64,000 nt of DNA from NCBI RefSeq assembly GCF_017068395.1, contig NZ_CP070619.1, positions 744,001 to 808,000 of the forward strand, in the 5' to 3' direction. This stretch comes from Rhodococcus pseudokoreensis. Lineage in GTDB: Bacteria; Actinomycetota; Actinomycetes; Mycobacteriales; Mycobacteriaceae. A program made the translations under genes and the position numbers. The number at the start of each line of letters is the position of its first letter. Position 1 is the stretch's first letter. The notes under the pieces were generated by a model. That model saw nothing but the letters and a program-made list of their open reading frames with translations. It was not told the origin of the DNA and made no database searches. Shown piece by piece: positions 32,192 through 41,563 of this stretch.

Positions 32192-33225
32192 GCCGTCACG
32201 GTATAGCGGTGCACACCCAGCATCGCGCCGGGGTCCGCATCTTCACCCTCTGTCACGACGCAGCCCGCGAGCCGGGTTCGCACGTGCTCGGCCTCGATGT
32301 CGGCCCCGATGAGCACCAGCTGGGTCGCCCGCTCCTCGCCGGGCTCCCAGCGCGTCGACGTGAACCTGATGTGCGGGCCGACGGTCTGCACCTCGAACTT
32401 CCGCGACTGCCCGGGCACCGCGAAATGCACGAACCCCTTGATCCGGTAGATCCCGACCGGCCGCTTCTCGAGGAACTCCACGAGCCGCCGCGGATCGATC
32501 GGGTCGCCGGAGGCGAAATCGACTGCCTCGTACGACGAATGCAGGTGGTCGTGGTCCTCGCAGTGGTCATGCTGATCCAGCAGGAGCTGATCGAGGGTGA
32601 GCTGCTCCCCCGCCGCCGGTTCACGCCCGGGTTCCCGGTCGAACAGCAGGGTGGGCTCGATCCGGCCGTGCGCGGTAGTGAGGACGGGCGCGCGGTCGTT
32701 GTAGCCGCGGACCATCGCCTGCACGGCGGCGCGCCGGTCGTCGTCGATACGGTCAGTCTTGTTGAGGATCACGAGGTCGGCGAGCGTGACGTGCTTGCCG
32801 AGGTCCGGGTGCTGCGCCGACATGTCCTCGAACTGCTCACCGTCGACCATCACTACGAGACCGCCGTACATCACGTGCGGGTTGGTGCTTCCGAGGACGA
32901 GACGAATCATGTTGCGCGGCTCGGCAAGCCCGCTCGCCTCGACGATGATCACGTCGATCTGCGACGCGGGGTGCGCGAGGCGGTCCAGCATCTCGTCCAT
33001 GTCGCTGACGTCCACAGCGCAGCACATGCAGCCGTTGCTCAGCGACACCATGGAATCGACCTGGCCGGCCACCATCATCGAATCGATGTTCACGGCGCCG
33101 AAGTCGTTGACGATGACGCCGACCCGGACGCCGCGGTTGTTGCGCAGCACATGGTTGAGCAGAGTGGTCTTTCCCGAACCGAGGAATCCGGCGACGATGA
33201 CGACGGGAATCCGCTTCTTCGCCAA
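32188..33225 (-). CDS. COG0523 (CobW/Zn-chaperone type) GTPase
   Basis: This 345-residue G3E GTPase has a P-loop GFLGSGKTTLLNHVL, the metal-binding CxCC motif in NGCMCCAVD, NKTD (VILNKTDRI), a His/Asp-rich loop DQHDHCEDHDHLHSS near residue 215 and a CobW C-terminal domain. Members insert or deliver cobalt, zinc or other metals. Coupling to bluB suggests a cobalamin-related role, but the His-rich loop is also typical of zinc chaperones. No Zur site is evident upstream. Confidence 0.88.
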   Translation of the reverse strand: MAKKRIPVVIVAGFLGSGKTTLLNHVLRNNRGVRVGVIVNDFGAVNIDSMMVAGQVDSMVSLSNGCMCCAVDVSDMDEMLDRLAHPASQIDVIIVEASGLAEPRNMIRLVLGSTNPHVMYGGLVVMVDGEQFEDMSAQHPDLGKHVTLADLVILNKTDRIDDDRRAAVQAMVRGYNDRAPVLTTAHGRIEPTLLFDREPGREPAAGEQLTLDQLLLDQHDHCEDHDHLHSSYEAVDFASGDPIDPRRLVEFLEKRPVGIYRIKGFVHFAVPGQSRKFEVQTVGPHIRFTSTRWEPGEERATQLVLIGADIEAEHVRTRLAGCVVTEGEDADPGAMLGVHRYTVTA

Positions 33226-33295
33226 CGCTGCGACCTCCGTGGGACCTCGACGAGCTACCGGGCGCCCATCCTAACGCCCGGCACCCGGGCGCGCG

Positions 33296-34138
33296 TCAGC
33301 CGACCGCGGCGAGGATCGCCCCGTCCACGTCGGCGGCGGTCGCCATCGGCAGCGCGTGGTGGGTGACTCCGGGGATCGTGGTGACCGTGGCCGACGGGAA
33401 CAGCCGCCGGACGTTGTCCGCGACCCTGCCCGCGTCGTGCGCCCGGCTGTCACCCGCGAGCACCACCGTCGTGGGGACGGTCAGGCCCGCCAGCGCGGCG
33501 GCCGTAGGACGCGGCGGCACGGCGAGCGTGGTGCGGCCGAACGCGGCCGCCCCGAGCGCGGTGACGCCGAGCCACCGCGGGTCGACTCCGGCGCCCGCCG
33601 TCTCCCAGCGGATCAGGCGCCGCTGCCGTCTCTCCGTCGGCCGGATCAGCACGGGCACCGCATGGAGCAGGTACCGCGCGCTCAGGCCCGCAAAACAGGA
33701 CGTCGGGTCGAGCAGCACCAAACGGTCGACCCGGCGGGAGTCGCTCAGCGCGTAGGCGAGCGCGATCATCGCGCCGTACGAATGGCCGACCACCGCAGGC
33801 GCCGTCACCCCGAGGTGGTCGAGCACCGCGTCCAGCCACTCGAACAGGTCCGGGACCGTGCGCAGCGGTGCACCGTCGTTCACACTGCGCCCAACGTCGC
33901 CCATGACGTCCACCGCGAACACCCGGTGACTGCGGGCGAGCGCCGCGACGTTGGCGATCCACACCGTCGACGTCGCCCCTCCACCGGGAAGCAGCACCAG
34001 CGGCGTCCCCGACTCGGATCCGCACACATTCACCCGGGTGGGCCCGAACCGCGTCGGGACCTCCACGGGGGTGACGTCCACCGGCCATTCGGCCAGCAGC
34101 GAGTCGTAGGCGCGGACGAAGTCGCCGACTGCCGTCAT
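33296..34138 (-). CDS. Alpha/beta hydrolase
   Basis: This 280-residue alpha/beta-hydrolase has the oxyanion segment LVLLPGGGATSTVW, the nucleophile elbow VVGHSYGAMIAL (Ser about residue 122), a likely acid in VLAGDSRAHDAG and a closing histidine in PGVTHHALPMA. The ATG at 34138 has AGGAGG five bases upstream. It is divergent from a MarR regulator over a perfect palindrome, so its expression is probably relieved by an unknown ligand. Substrate unknown; esterase or lactonase activity is the general expectation. Confidence 0.82.
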   Translation of the reverse strand: MTAVGDFVRAYDSLLAEWPVDVTPVEVPTRFGPTRVNVCGSESGTPLVLLPGGGATSTVWIANVAALARSHRVFAVDVMGDVGRSVNDGAPLRTVPDLFEWLDAVLDHLGVTAPAVVGHSYGAMIALAYALSDSRRVDRLVLLDPTSCFAGLSARYLLHAVPVLIRPTERRQRRLIRWETAGAGVDPRWLGVTALGAAAFGRTTLAVPPRPTAAALAGLTVPTTVVLAGDSRAHDAGRVADNVRRLFPSATVTTIPGVTHHALPMATAADVDGAILAAVG

Positions 34139-34154
34139 CGCATCCTCCTCAAAA

Positions 34155-34173
34155 TATCTCGATGATCGAGATA
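34155..34173. promoter_or_regulatory. Perfect 19-bp palindrome, MarR operator candidate
   Basis: TATCTCGATGATCGAGATA is perfectly symmetric around one central base. It lies 16 nt before the hydrolase start and 39 nt before the marR start and would cover both promoters. It includes the in-frame ATG at 34162, which argues that marR translation starts further downstream. Confidence 0.75.
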
Positions 34174-34212
34174 CTAGACAATCGAAGGAAAGCCCGCAGT
34201 AGATTGCAGAGC

Positions 34213-34728
34213 GTGAACCCGGACGAAGGCGCACAGACCGTGCACCGACTGCGCGCACTCGCAGTCGAACTGAACCTGCTCGGAGCCGAATTCGCGCAAC
34301 TGCACGGACTGCACACCACCGATCTCCGCGCCCTGATCTGCATCCTCGACGCCGACCGGGCAGGCCTCGCCGCCACACCCGGATGGCTCGGAGGTCAACT
34401 CGGCATCAACTCCGCGTCGGTCACCGCCCTGCTCGACCGCATGGAGAAGGCAGGCCTGATCCGCCGCGACCGGGACGCCGACGACCGCCGCAGGTCGTTG
34501 CTCGCGGTCACCTCCCGGGCCGTCGACCTCGGTCAGACCTTCTTCGGGCCGCTCATCGACCGGACGGCCGCCGTCCTCACCGACTTCGACACCGCCGAAA
34601 GGGACACCATTGCACGGTTTCTCGACGGCGTGAATCGCGCGGTGGCCGTCGAACGCAGGACCGGCTTTCAGCGACCGGACGGCACGGAGTCGAGGTCGCG
34701 GACCCGACGCGCAGGCAACCCCGCGTAG
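34213..34728 (+). CDS. MarR family transcriptional regulator
   Basis: This ~171-residue regulator has a winged helix: DLRALICILDADRAG, WLGGQLGINSASVTALLDRMEKAGLIRR and the wing DADDRRRSLLAVT. The GTG at 34213 is preferred because the earlier in-frame ATG (34162) is inside the operator palindrome. Its C-terminal ~20 codons, rich in Arg, overlap the end of the opposite acyltransferase gene by 61 nt. It probably represses the divergent hydrolase and itself. Confidence 0.82.
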   Translation: MNPDEGAQTVHRLRALAVELNLLGAEFAQLHGLHTTDLRALICILDADRAGLAATPGWLGGQLGINSASVTALLDRMEKAGLIRRDRDADDRRRSLLAVTSRAVDLGQTFFGPLIDRTAAVLTDFDTAERDTIARFLDGVNRAVAVERRTGFQRPDGTESRSRTRRAGNPA

Positions 34729-35153
34729 AGCCCGTTCGGCTCGCAGTCGCGGGTGACCACGGCGCCGGCCCCGATTACGCACCCTTCGCCCACCGTCACT
34801 CCGGGAAGGATGATCGCGCCCGCGCCGACCCAGCACCCGTCGCCGACCACGATCGGGCGGTCGAACCCTCGCCCGGCCCGCCCGGAACTCGGCCCGATCT
34901 CGTGGGTGCTCGTGACGAACTGGACGCGGTGCCCGACGGCGACCTGCCTGCCGAGCGTGATGGGCGCGGTGCCGTCGAACAGGACTCCGCGGTTGACGAA
35001 CGTCCCCAGCCCCATGGTGACGTCCTTGCTGCCGAAATAGCAGCCCGAGTAGATGCCGGCTCCCCACACTTTCGCTCCCGCGGCCATCAGCAGCAGGACC
35101 CGCAGCCACACCGGGACGAACGCGGAGGCCTGGACGATGGTGACGAACCGCAT
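34668..35153 (-). CDS. Hexapeptide-repeat acyltransferase
   Basis: This 161-residue left-handed beta-helix transferase of the maltose/galactoside O-acetyltransferase type has hexapeptide repeats at ITLGRQVAVGHRVQFV and IVVGDGCWVGAGAIILPGVTVGEGCVIGAGAVV. The probable catalytic histidine lies in TSTHEIG. It would use acetyl-CoA; the acceptor (sugar, lipid or small molecule) is not evident. The tail-to-tail overlap with marR is 61 nt. Confidence 0.83.
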   Translation of the reverse strand: MRFVTIVQASAFVPVWLRVLLLMAAGAKVWGAGIYSGCYFGSKDVTMGLGTFVNRGVLFDGTAPITLGRQVAVGHRVQFVTSTHEIGPSSGRAGRGFDRPIVVGDGCWVGAGAIILPGVTVGEGCVIGAGAVVTRDCEPNGLYAGLPARRVRDLDSVPSGR

Positions 35154-35280
35154 CCCGTCACCCTATCCCCGCGGAGCGCGTCCGCGGTCGAAGTTGCTGT
35201 TCGTTAACTGAATCACCGCACGAATATGCGGGGTGCGGCGTACTATGTGGGCGCCATCGAAGAAGCCCGAGGGGGGAACA

Positions 35281-35682
35281 GTGAAACAACTGGATAGCGA
35301 CGGATTCGCTGCGTTGATGGAGTCCATTCCTCACGCGATCAGCGTTCACGACCGCGAACGAAACGTCGTGTTCAGCAACCCCGCGTGCGCGGCCCTGATC
35401 GGCTACGACGCCGAAGAATTCGCGGACCTCGACCACGAGCAACTGTTCCACCCCGACGACGCCGCGCTGTGGGGCACCATGCTCGCCCGGGTCCTGAGCC
35501 AGGAAAGCCCCAGCGCGACAGCACATCTGCGGATCCGGCACCGGGAGGGCCACTGGATCTGGGTGCTCGTCGCGGCGTCCACGTTCACCGCAGGCACCGA
35601 GCGGCTGGTCGCCCTCGTGCTCCAGGACGTGTCCGACACGATCTGGGGCAACCCCACGGCCGCGCGGCAGCCGATCCGATAA
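35281..35682 (+). CDS. Stand-alone PAS-domain protein
   Basis: This 133-residue protein is almost entirely one PAS fold: FAALMESIPHAISVHDRERNVVFSNPACAALIGY is read in part, followed by HPDDAALWG and the PAC-like HREGHWIWVLVAAS. No kinase, cyclase or DNA-binding domain follows, so it would have to signal through partner proteins. The GTG at 35281 has GAGGGGGG four bases upstream; a TACTAT -10-like hexamer is at 35241. The ligand is unknown. Confidence 0.75.
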   Translation: MKQLDSDGFAALMESIPHAISVHDRERNVVFSNPACAALIGYDAEEFADLDHEQLFHPDDAALWGTMLARVLSQESPSATAHLRIRHREGHWIWVLVAASTFTAGTERLVALVLQDVSDTIWGNPTAARQPIR

Positions 35683-35690
35683 CAGTCCGC

Positions 35691-35888
35691 TCACCGACCG
35701 TCGCCGGAAGCGCCGCTGCACGGCGGAGTCCGGACAGTGGCGCCGCATCGCCGGCAGAAATGGGTGCGGTGCCCGCCATTGTTGGACGTCGCACACCCGC
35801 ACACCTCCCACCCCACCAGGCACGTATTGGCGGCCAGTGGGTGCCCGTTCGGGCAGCACCCCGGCGCGGTCTCGGTTCGGGCGGCCAC
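35691..35888 (-). CDS. Small zinc-ribbon-like protein
   Basis: This 65-residue protein is cysteine-rich: CCPNGHPL near the N-terminus, LVGWEVCGC in the middle and HFCRRCGATVRTPPC at the end, consistent with one or two zinc sites. Similar short proteins with a CPxGHxL...VGWxxC...HRTxxCxxCG pattern occur in actinobacteria, with no known function. The GTG start has only a weak ribosome site. It ends 9 bases from the PAS gene on the opposite strand. Confidence 0.6.
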   Translation of the reverse strand: MAARTETAPGCCPNGHPLAANTCLVGWEVCGCATSNNGGHRTHFCRRCGATVRTPPCSGASGDGR

Positions 35889-35946
35889 ACGTCGAATCTA
35901 CCCGGCGATCGAACACATGTGCGAATCGAACCGACTGCCGGAACCG

Positions 35947-36156
35947 TCACATGTAGTTGCCGGGCGAACCGTCCTCCTGGCCGTCCTCCCGCTCCACCAG
36001 GAACCAGCTCCCGGGGGCGTAGATCAGCTCCCGCGCGGCGCGGACGATGACGAGCGCCCCGGACTCGTGGATGCTGTAGCTGTCGTCGTCGCCGAAGTCG
36101 GTGACGGCGAACTCCGCCAATTGGTCGAATGAGCGATGCGTCACAGTGAATGTCAT
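35947..36156 (-). CDS. Small hypothetical protein (69 aa)
   Basis: A 69-residue product begins MTFTVTHRSFDQLAEF and contains a compact alternating pattern, SYSIHESGALVIVRAARELIYAPGSWFLVE, that looks like a beta-rich fold. No family is recognised. The start at 36156 has a weak ribosome site. It lies between the tRNA-Ala terminator and the zinc-ribbon gene. Codon use resembles neighbours, so it is likely real but unproven. Confidence 0.5.
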   Translation of the reverse strand: MTFTVTHRSFDQLAEFAVTDFGDDDSYSIHESGALVIVRAARELIYAPGSWFLVEREDGQEDGSPGNYM

Positions 36157-36196
36157 GACGCCAGTGTCCCACCGGGACAAGAGGGATGAATGAGGA

Positions 36197-36233
36197 AAGC
36201 CTCCCACCCGCATCGTCTGCGGATGAGAGGCTT
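36197..36233 (-). terminator. Terminator of tRNA-Ala
   Basis: A 16-bp stem (36197-36212 with 36218-36233, two G-U pairs, 5-nt loop) is followed on the minus strand by TTTCC. It begins 11 nt past the 3' end of the tRNA. Confidence 0.75.
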
Positions 36234-36243
36234 CTCTCGAAAG

Positions 36244-36316
36244 TGGAGCTAAGGGGACTCGAACCCCTGACCCCCACACTGCCAGTGTGGTGCGCTACCA
36301 GCTGCGCCATAGCCCC
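36244..36316 (-). tRNA. tRNA-Ala (GGC)
   Basis: The 73-nt cloverleaf has acceptor arms GGGGCTA and TAGCTCC, a T-arm GGGGTTCGAGTCCCC and an anticodon loop CTGGCAG giving GGC, which reads GCC/GCU alanine codons. The 3' CCA is not encoded. Confidence 0.95.
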
Positions 36317-36420
36317 GTATTCGGTTGTTCTCCGCACTCGGAACGACTTCCTCCGTGCTCGAAGAAAGTTACACCATTGCCGACCGGGCCAACAAATCGC
36401 CTGGTCAGAGGCGCTTCGCG

Positions 36421-36466
36421 CCCGTGCGTGGTTAACGAGTCCAGACACTCGACAACCACGCACGGG
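36421..36466. repeat. Palindrome copy C
   Basis: Arms of 20 nt (36421-36440 and 36447-36466) pair except for two central bases; the left arm is CCCGTGCGTGGTTAACGAGT. The element lies 13 nt past the stop of the DsbA-like gene. The flanks GCGCTTCGCG and GGCGGCGGAGCCGCC resemble those of copies A and B, with the core changed from AGTACTTG to CGTGG. It probably ends the DsbA operon message. Confidence 0.7.
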
Positions 36467-36478
36467 CGGCGGAGCCGC

Positions 36479-37210
36479 CTACAGCTGCGACACCCAGTTC
36501 TCGTTGGACAGCGCGTCGATCACGGTGCCGTCCTTGACCACGGCGGGCGTGCCGGTGGCACCACTCGCGGCGAGGGCCTGACGGCCCGCCTCGGCGTGCG
36601 CACCCGCCTGCTCGACCTTCGCCCCGGTGGTGATGCACTCGGCGGCTGCGTCGGACGCTCCGGCGTCGCGGGCGATCTGCGCGAGTTCCTCGTTGGTGTG
36701 ATCGGAGCTGCCGTTCTCCTTCGGCTGGTTCGCCGGCGAGAACAGCGCCGCATGGAACGCCGAATACGCCACGGCGTCACCGGTTTCGGCGACGCACTCG
36801 GACGCCGCGACGGCGCGGGTGGAATAGTCGCCGCTGGCCGAGAGCCGGTTGAGGAAGTTCAGGACGTGGTAGCGGACGGCCACCTTGCCGTCGTCGATGG
36901 ACTGCGCGAGTTCCTGGCCGTTCTTGTTCTCGAGTTCGGCGCAGTACGGGCACATGGGATCTTCGAACAGGTCGACCGTGGTCGCCGCGTCCGGCTTGCC
37001 GAGGAGCACGACACCGTCGGCCTGCAACGCCACCTGGACCTCGGAGTTCTGGACCCCGCCGTAACCGTCGTTGCGCGGCTTGCTGCGGTTGCTCTGCCAG
37101 ATCACACCCCCGATGACGAGTACGGCGATGACCAGTACGGCGAGCCCACCGAGAATGTAGGTGGACCGGCTGGATTCCGGCTGCGGGTTGTACTTGTTCT
37201 TCGAGCTCAC
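36479..37210 (-). CDS. Membrane-anchored DsbA-like thiol-disulfide oxidoreductase
   Basis: This 243-residue protein has one N-terminal membrane span (STYILGGLAVLVIAVLVIG) and an extracytoplasmic thioredoxin/DsbA fold with the CPYC active site (FEDPMCPYCAELE, about residue 88) and a cis-proline region GTPAVV. It resembles Rv2969c, the mycobacterial DsbA-like oxidase. The GTG at 37210 starts MSSKNKYN. It is the last gene of an operon with a MauE-like partner and an MFS transporter, and is followed by palindrome C. Confidence 0.87.
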   Translation of the reverse strand: MSSKNKYNPQPESSRSTYILGGLAVLVIAVLVIGGVIWQSNRSKPRNDGYGGVQNSEVQVALQADGVVLLGKPDAATTVDLFEDPMCPYCAELENKNGQELAQSIDDGKVAVRYHVLNFLNRLSASGDYSTRAVAASECVAETGDAVAYSAFHAALFSPANQPKENGSSDHTNEELAQIARDAGASDAAAECITTGAKVEQAGAHAEAGRQALAASGATGTPAVVKDGTVIDALSNENWVSQL

Positions 37211-37251
37211 GTGGATGCAGTCCTTCGACGTCGGATCGATTTACCGAATGC

Positions 37252-37740
37252 TTACTCTGCCATCGTCTGCTGAGGGGTCACTGAGAAAGGGGTGCGGGAG
37301 CGGAGCCCCAGCGCGAACGGGGAACGGGGGAACACGATCAGCCACACGGCCAGTGCGAGGAAGCCCACATCCCGGAGGATTTCCTCGGCGTAGTCCCACC
37401 CGTTCACGTCGGCCGCACCGCCGCCGCCGAAGCATCCGCAGTCGATGGACAGCCCGCGGGCCCACACGGAGACGATCACGCCGATGAGGACGAGCAGGAG
37501 CACCGCGGACACCGAGGCCGTGGCGCGGACGGCGAGCCCGATCAGCAGGAGCAGACCCAGGGCGATCTCGAAGAACGGCAGCGTGTTGGCGACCGGCCGG
37601 ACGAGGTCTTCGGGCAGTAGCTGGTAGGCCCGGACCGCGATGATCGTCTGGGCGGGATCGGCGACTTTCAGTGCGCCGGAGACCAGCCAGACGGCGGCGA
37701 GAGACAGCCGGGCGAGCAGGGAGACGACCTTGATCCACAC
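37252..37740 (-). CDS. MauE/DoxX-family membrane protein
   Basis: This ~162-residue protein with four spans belongs to the MauE/DoxX group that handles disulphide or quinone redox chemistry. It has the family-type ALKVADPAQT near the first span and, between spans three and four, GLSIDCGCFGGGG with a Cys-x-Cys pair facing outward. The GTG at 37740 is the only plausible start after the MFS stop. Sitting next to a DsbA-like gene, it probably reoxidises or feeds that protein; this is inference. Confidence 0.8.
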   Translation of the reverse strand: MWIKVVSLLARLSLAAVWLVSGALKVADPAQTIIAVRAYQLLPEDLVRPVANTLPFFEIALGLLLLIGLAVRATASVSAVLLLVLIGVIVSVWARGLSIDCGCFGGGGAADVNGWDYAEEILRDVGFLALAVWLIVFPRSPFALGLRSRTPFSVTPQQTMAE

Positions 37741-37766
37741 CCGGACGAGCGTACCGAAGACGCCGG

Positions 37767-38993
37767 TCAGACCGCCTCGACCGACACCTTGGGCGCCGCC
37801 TTGTTCGGGACCAGCAGCCAGCCGATCGCGGCGAGGAGCATGACCCCTCCGGTGACACCGAACGCGACCGCGTACGACAGATGCTGGGCGAGCAGGCCCG
37901 CGCCGACCGGGCCGAGGACCCCGCCGACGTCCGCGACCATCTGGAACGCGGCCAGCACGGGGCCGCCGCGGGACTTGGCGCCCACGACGTCGGCGACCGC
38001 GGCCTGCTGCGCGGGGCTCATCACGCCCGAACCGATGCCCGCGATGCCGGACAGCACGAGGAACACCAGCAGGTTCTCGCTGAGCCCCATTCCGACGGTG
38101 CTGGCGCCGCACACCAGCAGTCCGAGCAGGACGAACAGCTTCCGGCCGTAGACGTCCGACAGTCGCCCGGACACGATGAGGACGAGCGCGTTGCCGACGG
38201 CGAACACGGTGAGGGCGATACCGGCGAGGGCTGCGTCGCGGTGCAGCGCCTCGACGACGAACAGCGGCACCATCGCCACCCGGACCCCGAAGATCACACC
38301 ACCGAACGCGAAATTGGAGCCGAGCGCGGCCCGGTACACGGGCTGCCCGAGTGCCTCCCGCAGCGTCATGGCGGCACCGGAGGCGGTGGCGTCGGGCGCC
38401 GTCAGGTGCGAACCCCGCAGGCTCACGAAGACGACAGCCGCAGCGACGACGAGGGCGATCGCGTAGATGACGAACGGAACCCGGAGCCCGAATCCGACGA
38501 GCAACCCGCCTACGAGGGGTCCGGAGATCGATCCCATCAGGAAGCTCGTCGCGTAGAGCCCGGACACGCGACCGCGGCTGTCCACCGGTGCGATGCGGAT
38601 CACCAGGCCCATCGACGACACCGTGAACATCGTCGAGCCGATCCCCCCGAGTGCGCGGAAGAGCAGCAACTGCCAGTAGTCGCCCGCGACCGCGCAGGCG
38701 GCGGTCGAGGCCGCGACGATCAGGAGCCCGGTGATGTAGACGGGCCGCTCCCCCAGTTTCTGCACGAGCCGGCCGCTGACCGGGGCGAAGATCAGACGCA
38801 TGAACGCGAACGACGAGATCACGACGGTGGCCGCCGTCACGCTCACGTCGAAGCTGCGGGCGAACTGCGGGAGGGCGGGTGCGACGATCCCGAATCCGAG
38901 TGCGATGACGAAGCTGGCCGAGACCAGCACCCAGATTTCCGAAGGGAGCCGCGGGCTGCGCCCGGCGGGCAGCCCGGCTGCGCGAGTGTTCAT
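37767..38993 (-). CDS. Major facilitator superfamily transporter
   Basis: This 408-residue protein has 12 predicted spans with the MFS motif A-like GRLVQKLGERPVY in loop 2-3 and GRLSDVYGRKLFV in loop 8-9, and a motif C-like GGIGSTMF region, typical of drug:H+ antiporters. The start is ATG 38993 (MNTRAAGLPAG). No substrate can be assigned. It heads the MFS-MauE-DsbA gene run, though only 26 bases separate it from the next gene, so co-transcription is likely. Confidence 0.85.
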   Translation of the reverse strand: MNTRAAGLPAGRSPRLPSEIWVLVSASFVIALGFGIVAPALPQFARSFDVSVTAATVVISSFAFMRLIFAPVSGRLVQKLGERPVYITGLLIVAASTAACAVAGDYWQLLLFRALGGIGSTMFTVSSMGLVIRIAPVDSRGRVSGLYATSFLMGSISGPLVGGLLVGFGLRVPFVIYAIALVVAAAVVFVSLRGSHLTAPDATASGAAMTLREALGQPVYRAALGSNFAFGGVIFGVRVAMVPLFVVEALHRDAALAGIALTVFAVGNALVLIVSGRLSDVYGRKLFVLLGLLVCGASTVGMGLSENLLVFLVLSGIAGIGSGVMSPAQQAAVADVVGAKSRGGPVLAAFQMVADVGGVLGPVGAGLLAQHLSYAVAFGVTGGVMLLAAIGWLLVPNKAAPKVSVEAV

Positions 38994-39006
38994 AGTTGAA
39001 TCCGAT

Positions 39007-39040
39007 GGTAGGTGCCCCCGCTTCCGCGGCAGCACCTACC
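39007..39040 (-). terminator. Terminator after pgm
   Basis: GGTAGGTGC (39007-39015) pairs with GCACCTACC (39032-39040), with further pairing of CCGC and GCGG inside. It lies 11 nt past the pgm stop and just before the MFS start. No long U tract. Confidence 0.6.
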
Positions 39041-39051
39041 CCGCCGAACAC

Positions 39052-40683
<1,632 letters not shown>

Positions 40684-40756
40684 GAGACCTCCTGGAAACG
40701 TTTCGGGATCGAACTCGGCTCCAACCCATCCTGCACCCTCGCGCCGGAGTCTGCCC

Positions 40757-41101
40757 TCAAGACGTCAATCGGAACCCCAGCCAAGCGACGGCCAGACCGG
40801 CCGCCACACTCGCGACCGTGTAGACGACGGATGTGAGCGCCAGCCGGATCCGCAGCAGTCCCACCGATTCCACAGCGAACGTCGAGTACGTGGTCAGTCC
40901 GCCGCAGAAGCCGGTGCCCAGCAACGCGAACGTCTGCGCGGACATCGACGCCCCCGACAGCAGCCCGAGGATCAGGCACCCGGCGACGTTCACGAGGAAG
41001 GTGGCCACCGGGAAACTGCGGTACGAGTCGACGTACCGGCCGGCGAGGTACCGCGTCGTCGCACCGAGCGCGCCACCGAGCGCCACGAGGAGGACTGTCA
41101 T
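40757..41101 (-). CDS. crcB: Fluoride channel subunit FluC (CrcB)
   Basis: This 114-residue protein with four spans has [15 protein letters not shown] at the start and the channel core [16 protein letters not shown], where Phe and Thr/Ser line the fluoride path and the Na+ site sits. It is one of two adjacent FluC genes; in actinobacteria the two can form a heterodimer with opposite orientation. Its ATG overlaps the preceding fluC stop by four bases (ATGA). Confidence 0.9.
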   Translation of the reverse strand: MTVLLVALGGALGATTRYLAGRYVDSYRSFPVATFLVNVAGCLILGLLSGASMSAQTFALLGTGFCGGLTTYSTFAVESVGLLRIRLALTSVVYTVASVAAGLAVAWLGFRLTS

Positions 41102-41472
41102 GCGGCCGCCTTCCGCGCCAGCCGGTGGCGGTGACCGACGAGCATCCCCAGCCGCGCCGCGAGCAGGGCGGGGACGAGGGTGGCCACGACGTAGAGGGTC
41201 GCGGTCACCGCGTCCTCCCGCACCGTGTCGACGGCGAAGGTCGAGAACGTGGTGAAACCGCCGAGGACGCCGACTCCCAGGAACAGCCGCGACAACCGGT
41301 CCGGTCCGACCGTCTCGGCGAGGTAGCCGAGCAGCAGCGACCCGATCACGTTGATCACGAGGATGGTCCAGATCCCCGGCCACAGCTCGGACAGGAGGAA
41401 TCTCGTACTCGCGCCGACCGCACCGCCCAGCGCGACCACGGCCACCGGTTTCGTCAGGGACACGGCACACAT
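41098..41472 (-). CDS. crcB: Fluoride channel subunit FluC (CrcB), second copy
   Basis: This 124-residue paralog of the downstream fluC has the same motifs (GGAVGASTRFLLSEL and GVLGGFTTFSTFAVDT). The ATG at 41472 has only a weak ribosome site. It begins 44 nt after the tmRNA terminator, so a promoter or readthrough must cover it. I do not see a fluoride riboswitch in that short space. Confidence 0.88.
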   Translation of the reverse strand: MCAVSLTKPVAVVALGGAVGASTRFLLSELWPGIWTILVINVIGSLLLGYLAETVGPDRLSRLFLGVGVLGGFTTFSTFAVDTVREDAVTATLYVVATLVPALLAARLGMLVGHRHRLARKAAA

Positions 41473-41516
41473 CGTGACACGGCGGCCCACCGGGATGGTC
41501 GAACTCCGGTGCGCAC

Positions 41517-41558
41517 AAAAAAATCCGGGCCGGAACACCTGGTGGTGTCCGGCCCGGA
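41517..41558 (-). terminator. Intrinsic terminator of ssrA
   Basis: A 15- to 16-bp GC-rich stem with one bulged base (41524-41539 with 41543-41558) is followed on the minus strand by seven Ts. It begins six bases past the mature tmRNA 3' end. Confidence 0.92.
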
Positions 41559-41563
41559 CTTCG

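Noticed and set aside
41473..41516. Fluoride riboswitch before the FluC genes
   Set aside because: The gap is only 44 nt and lacks the conserved fluoride motif.
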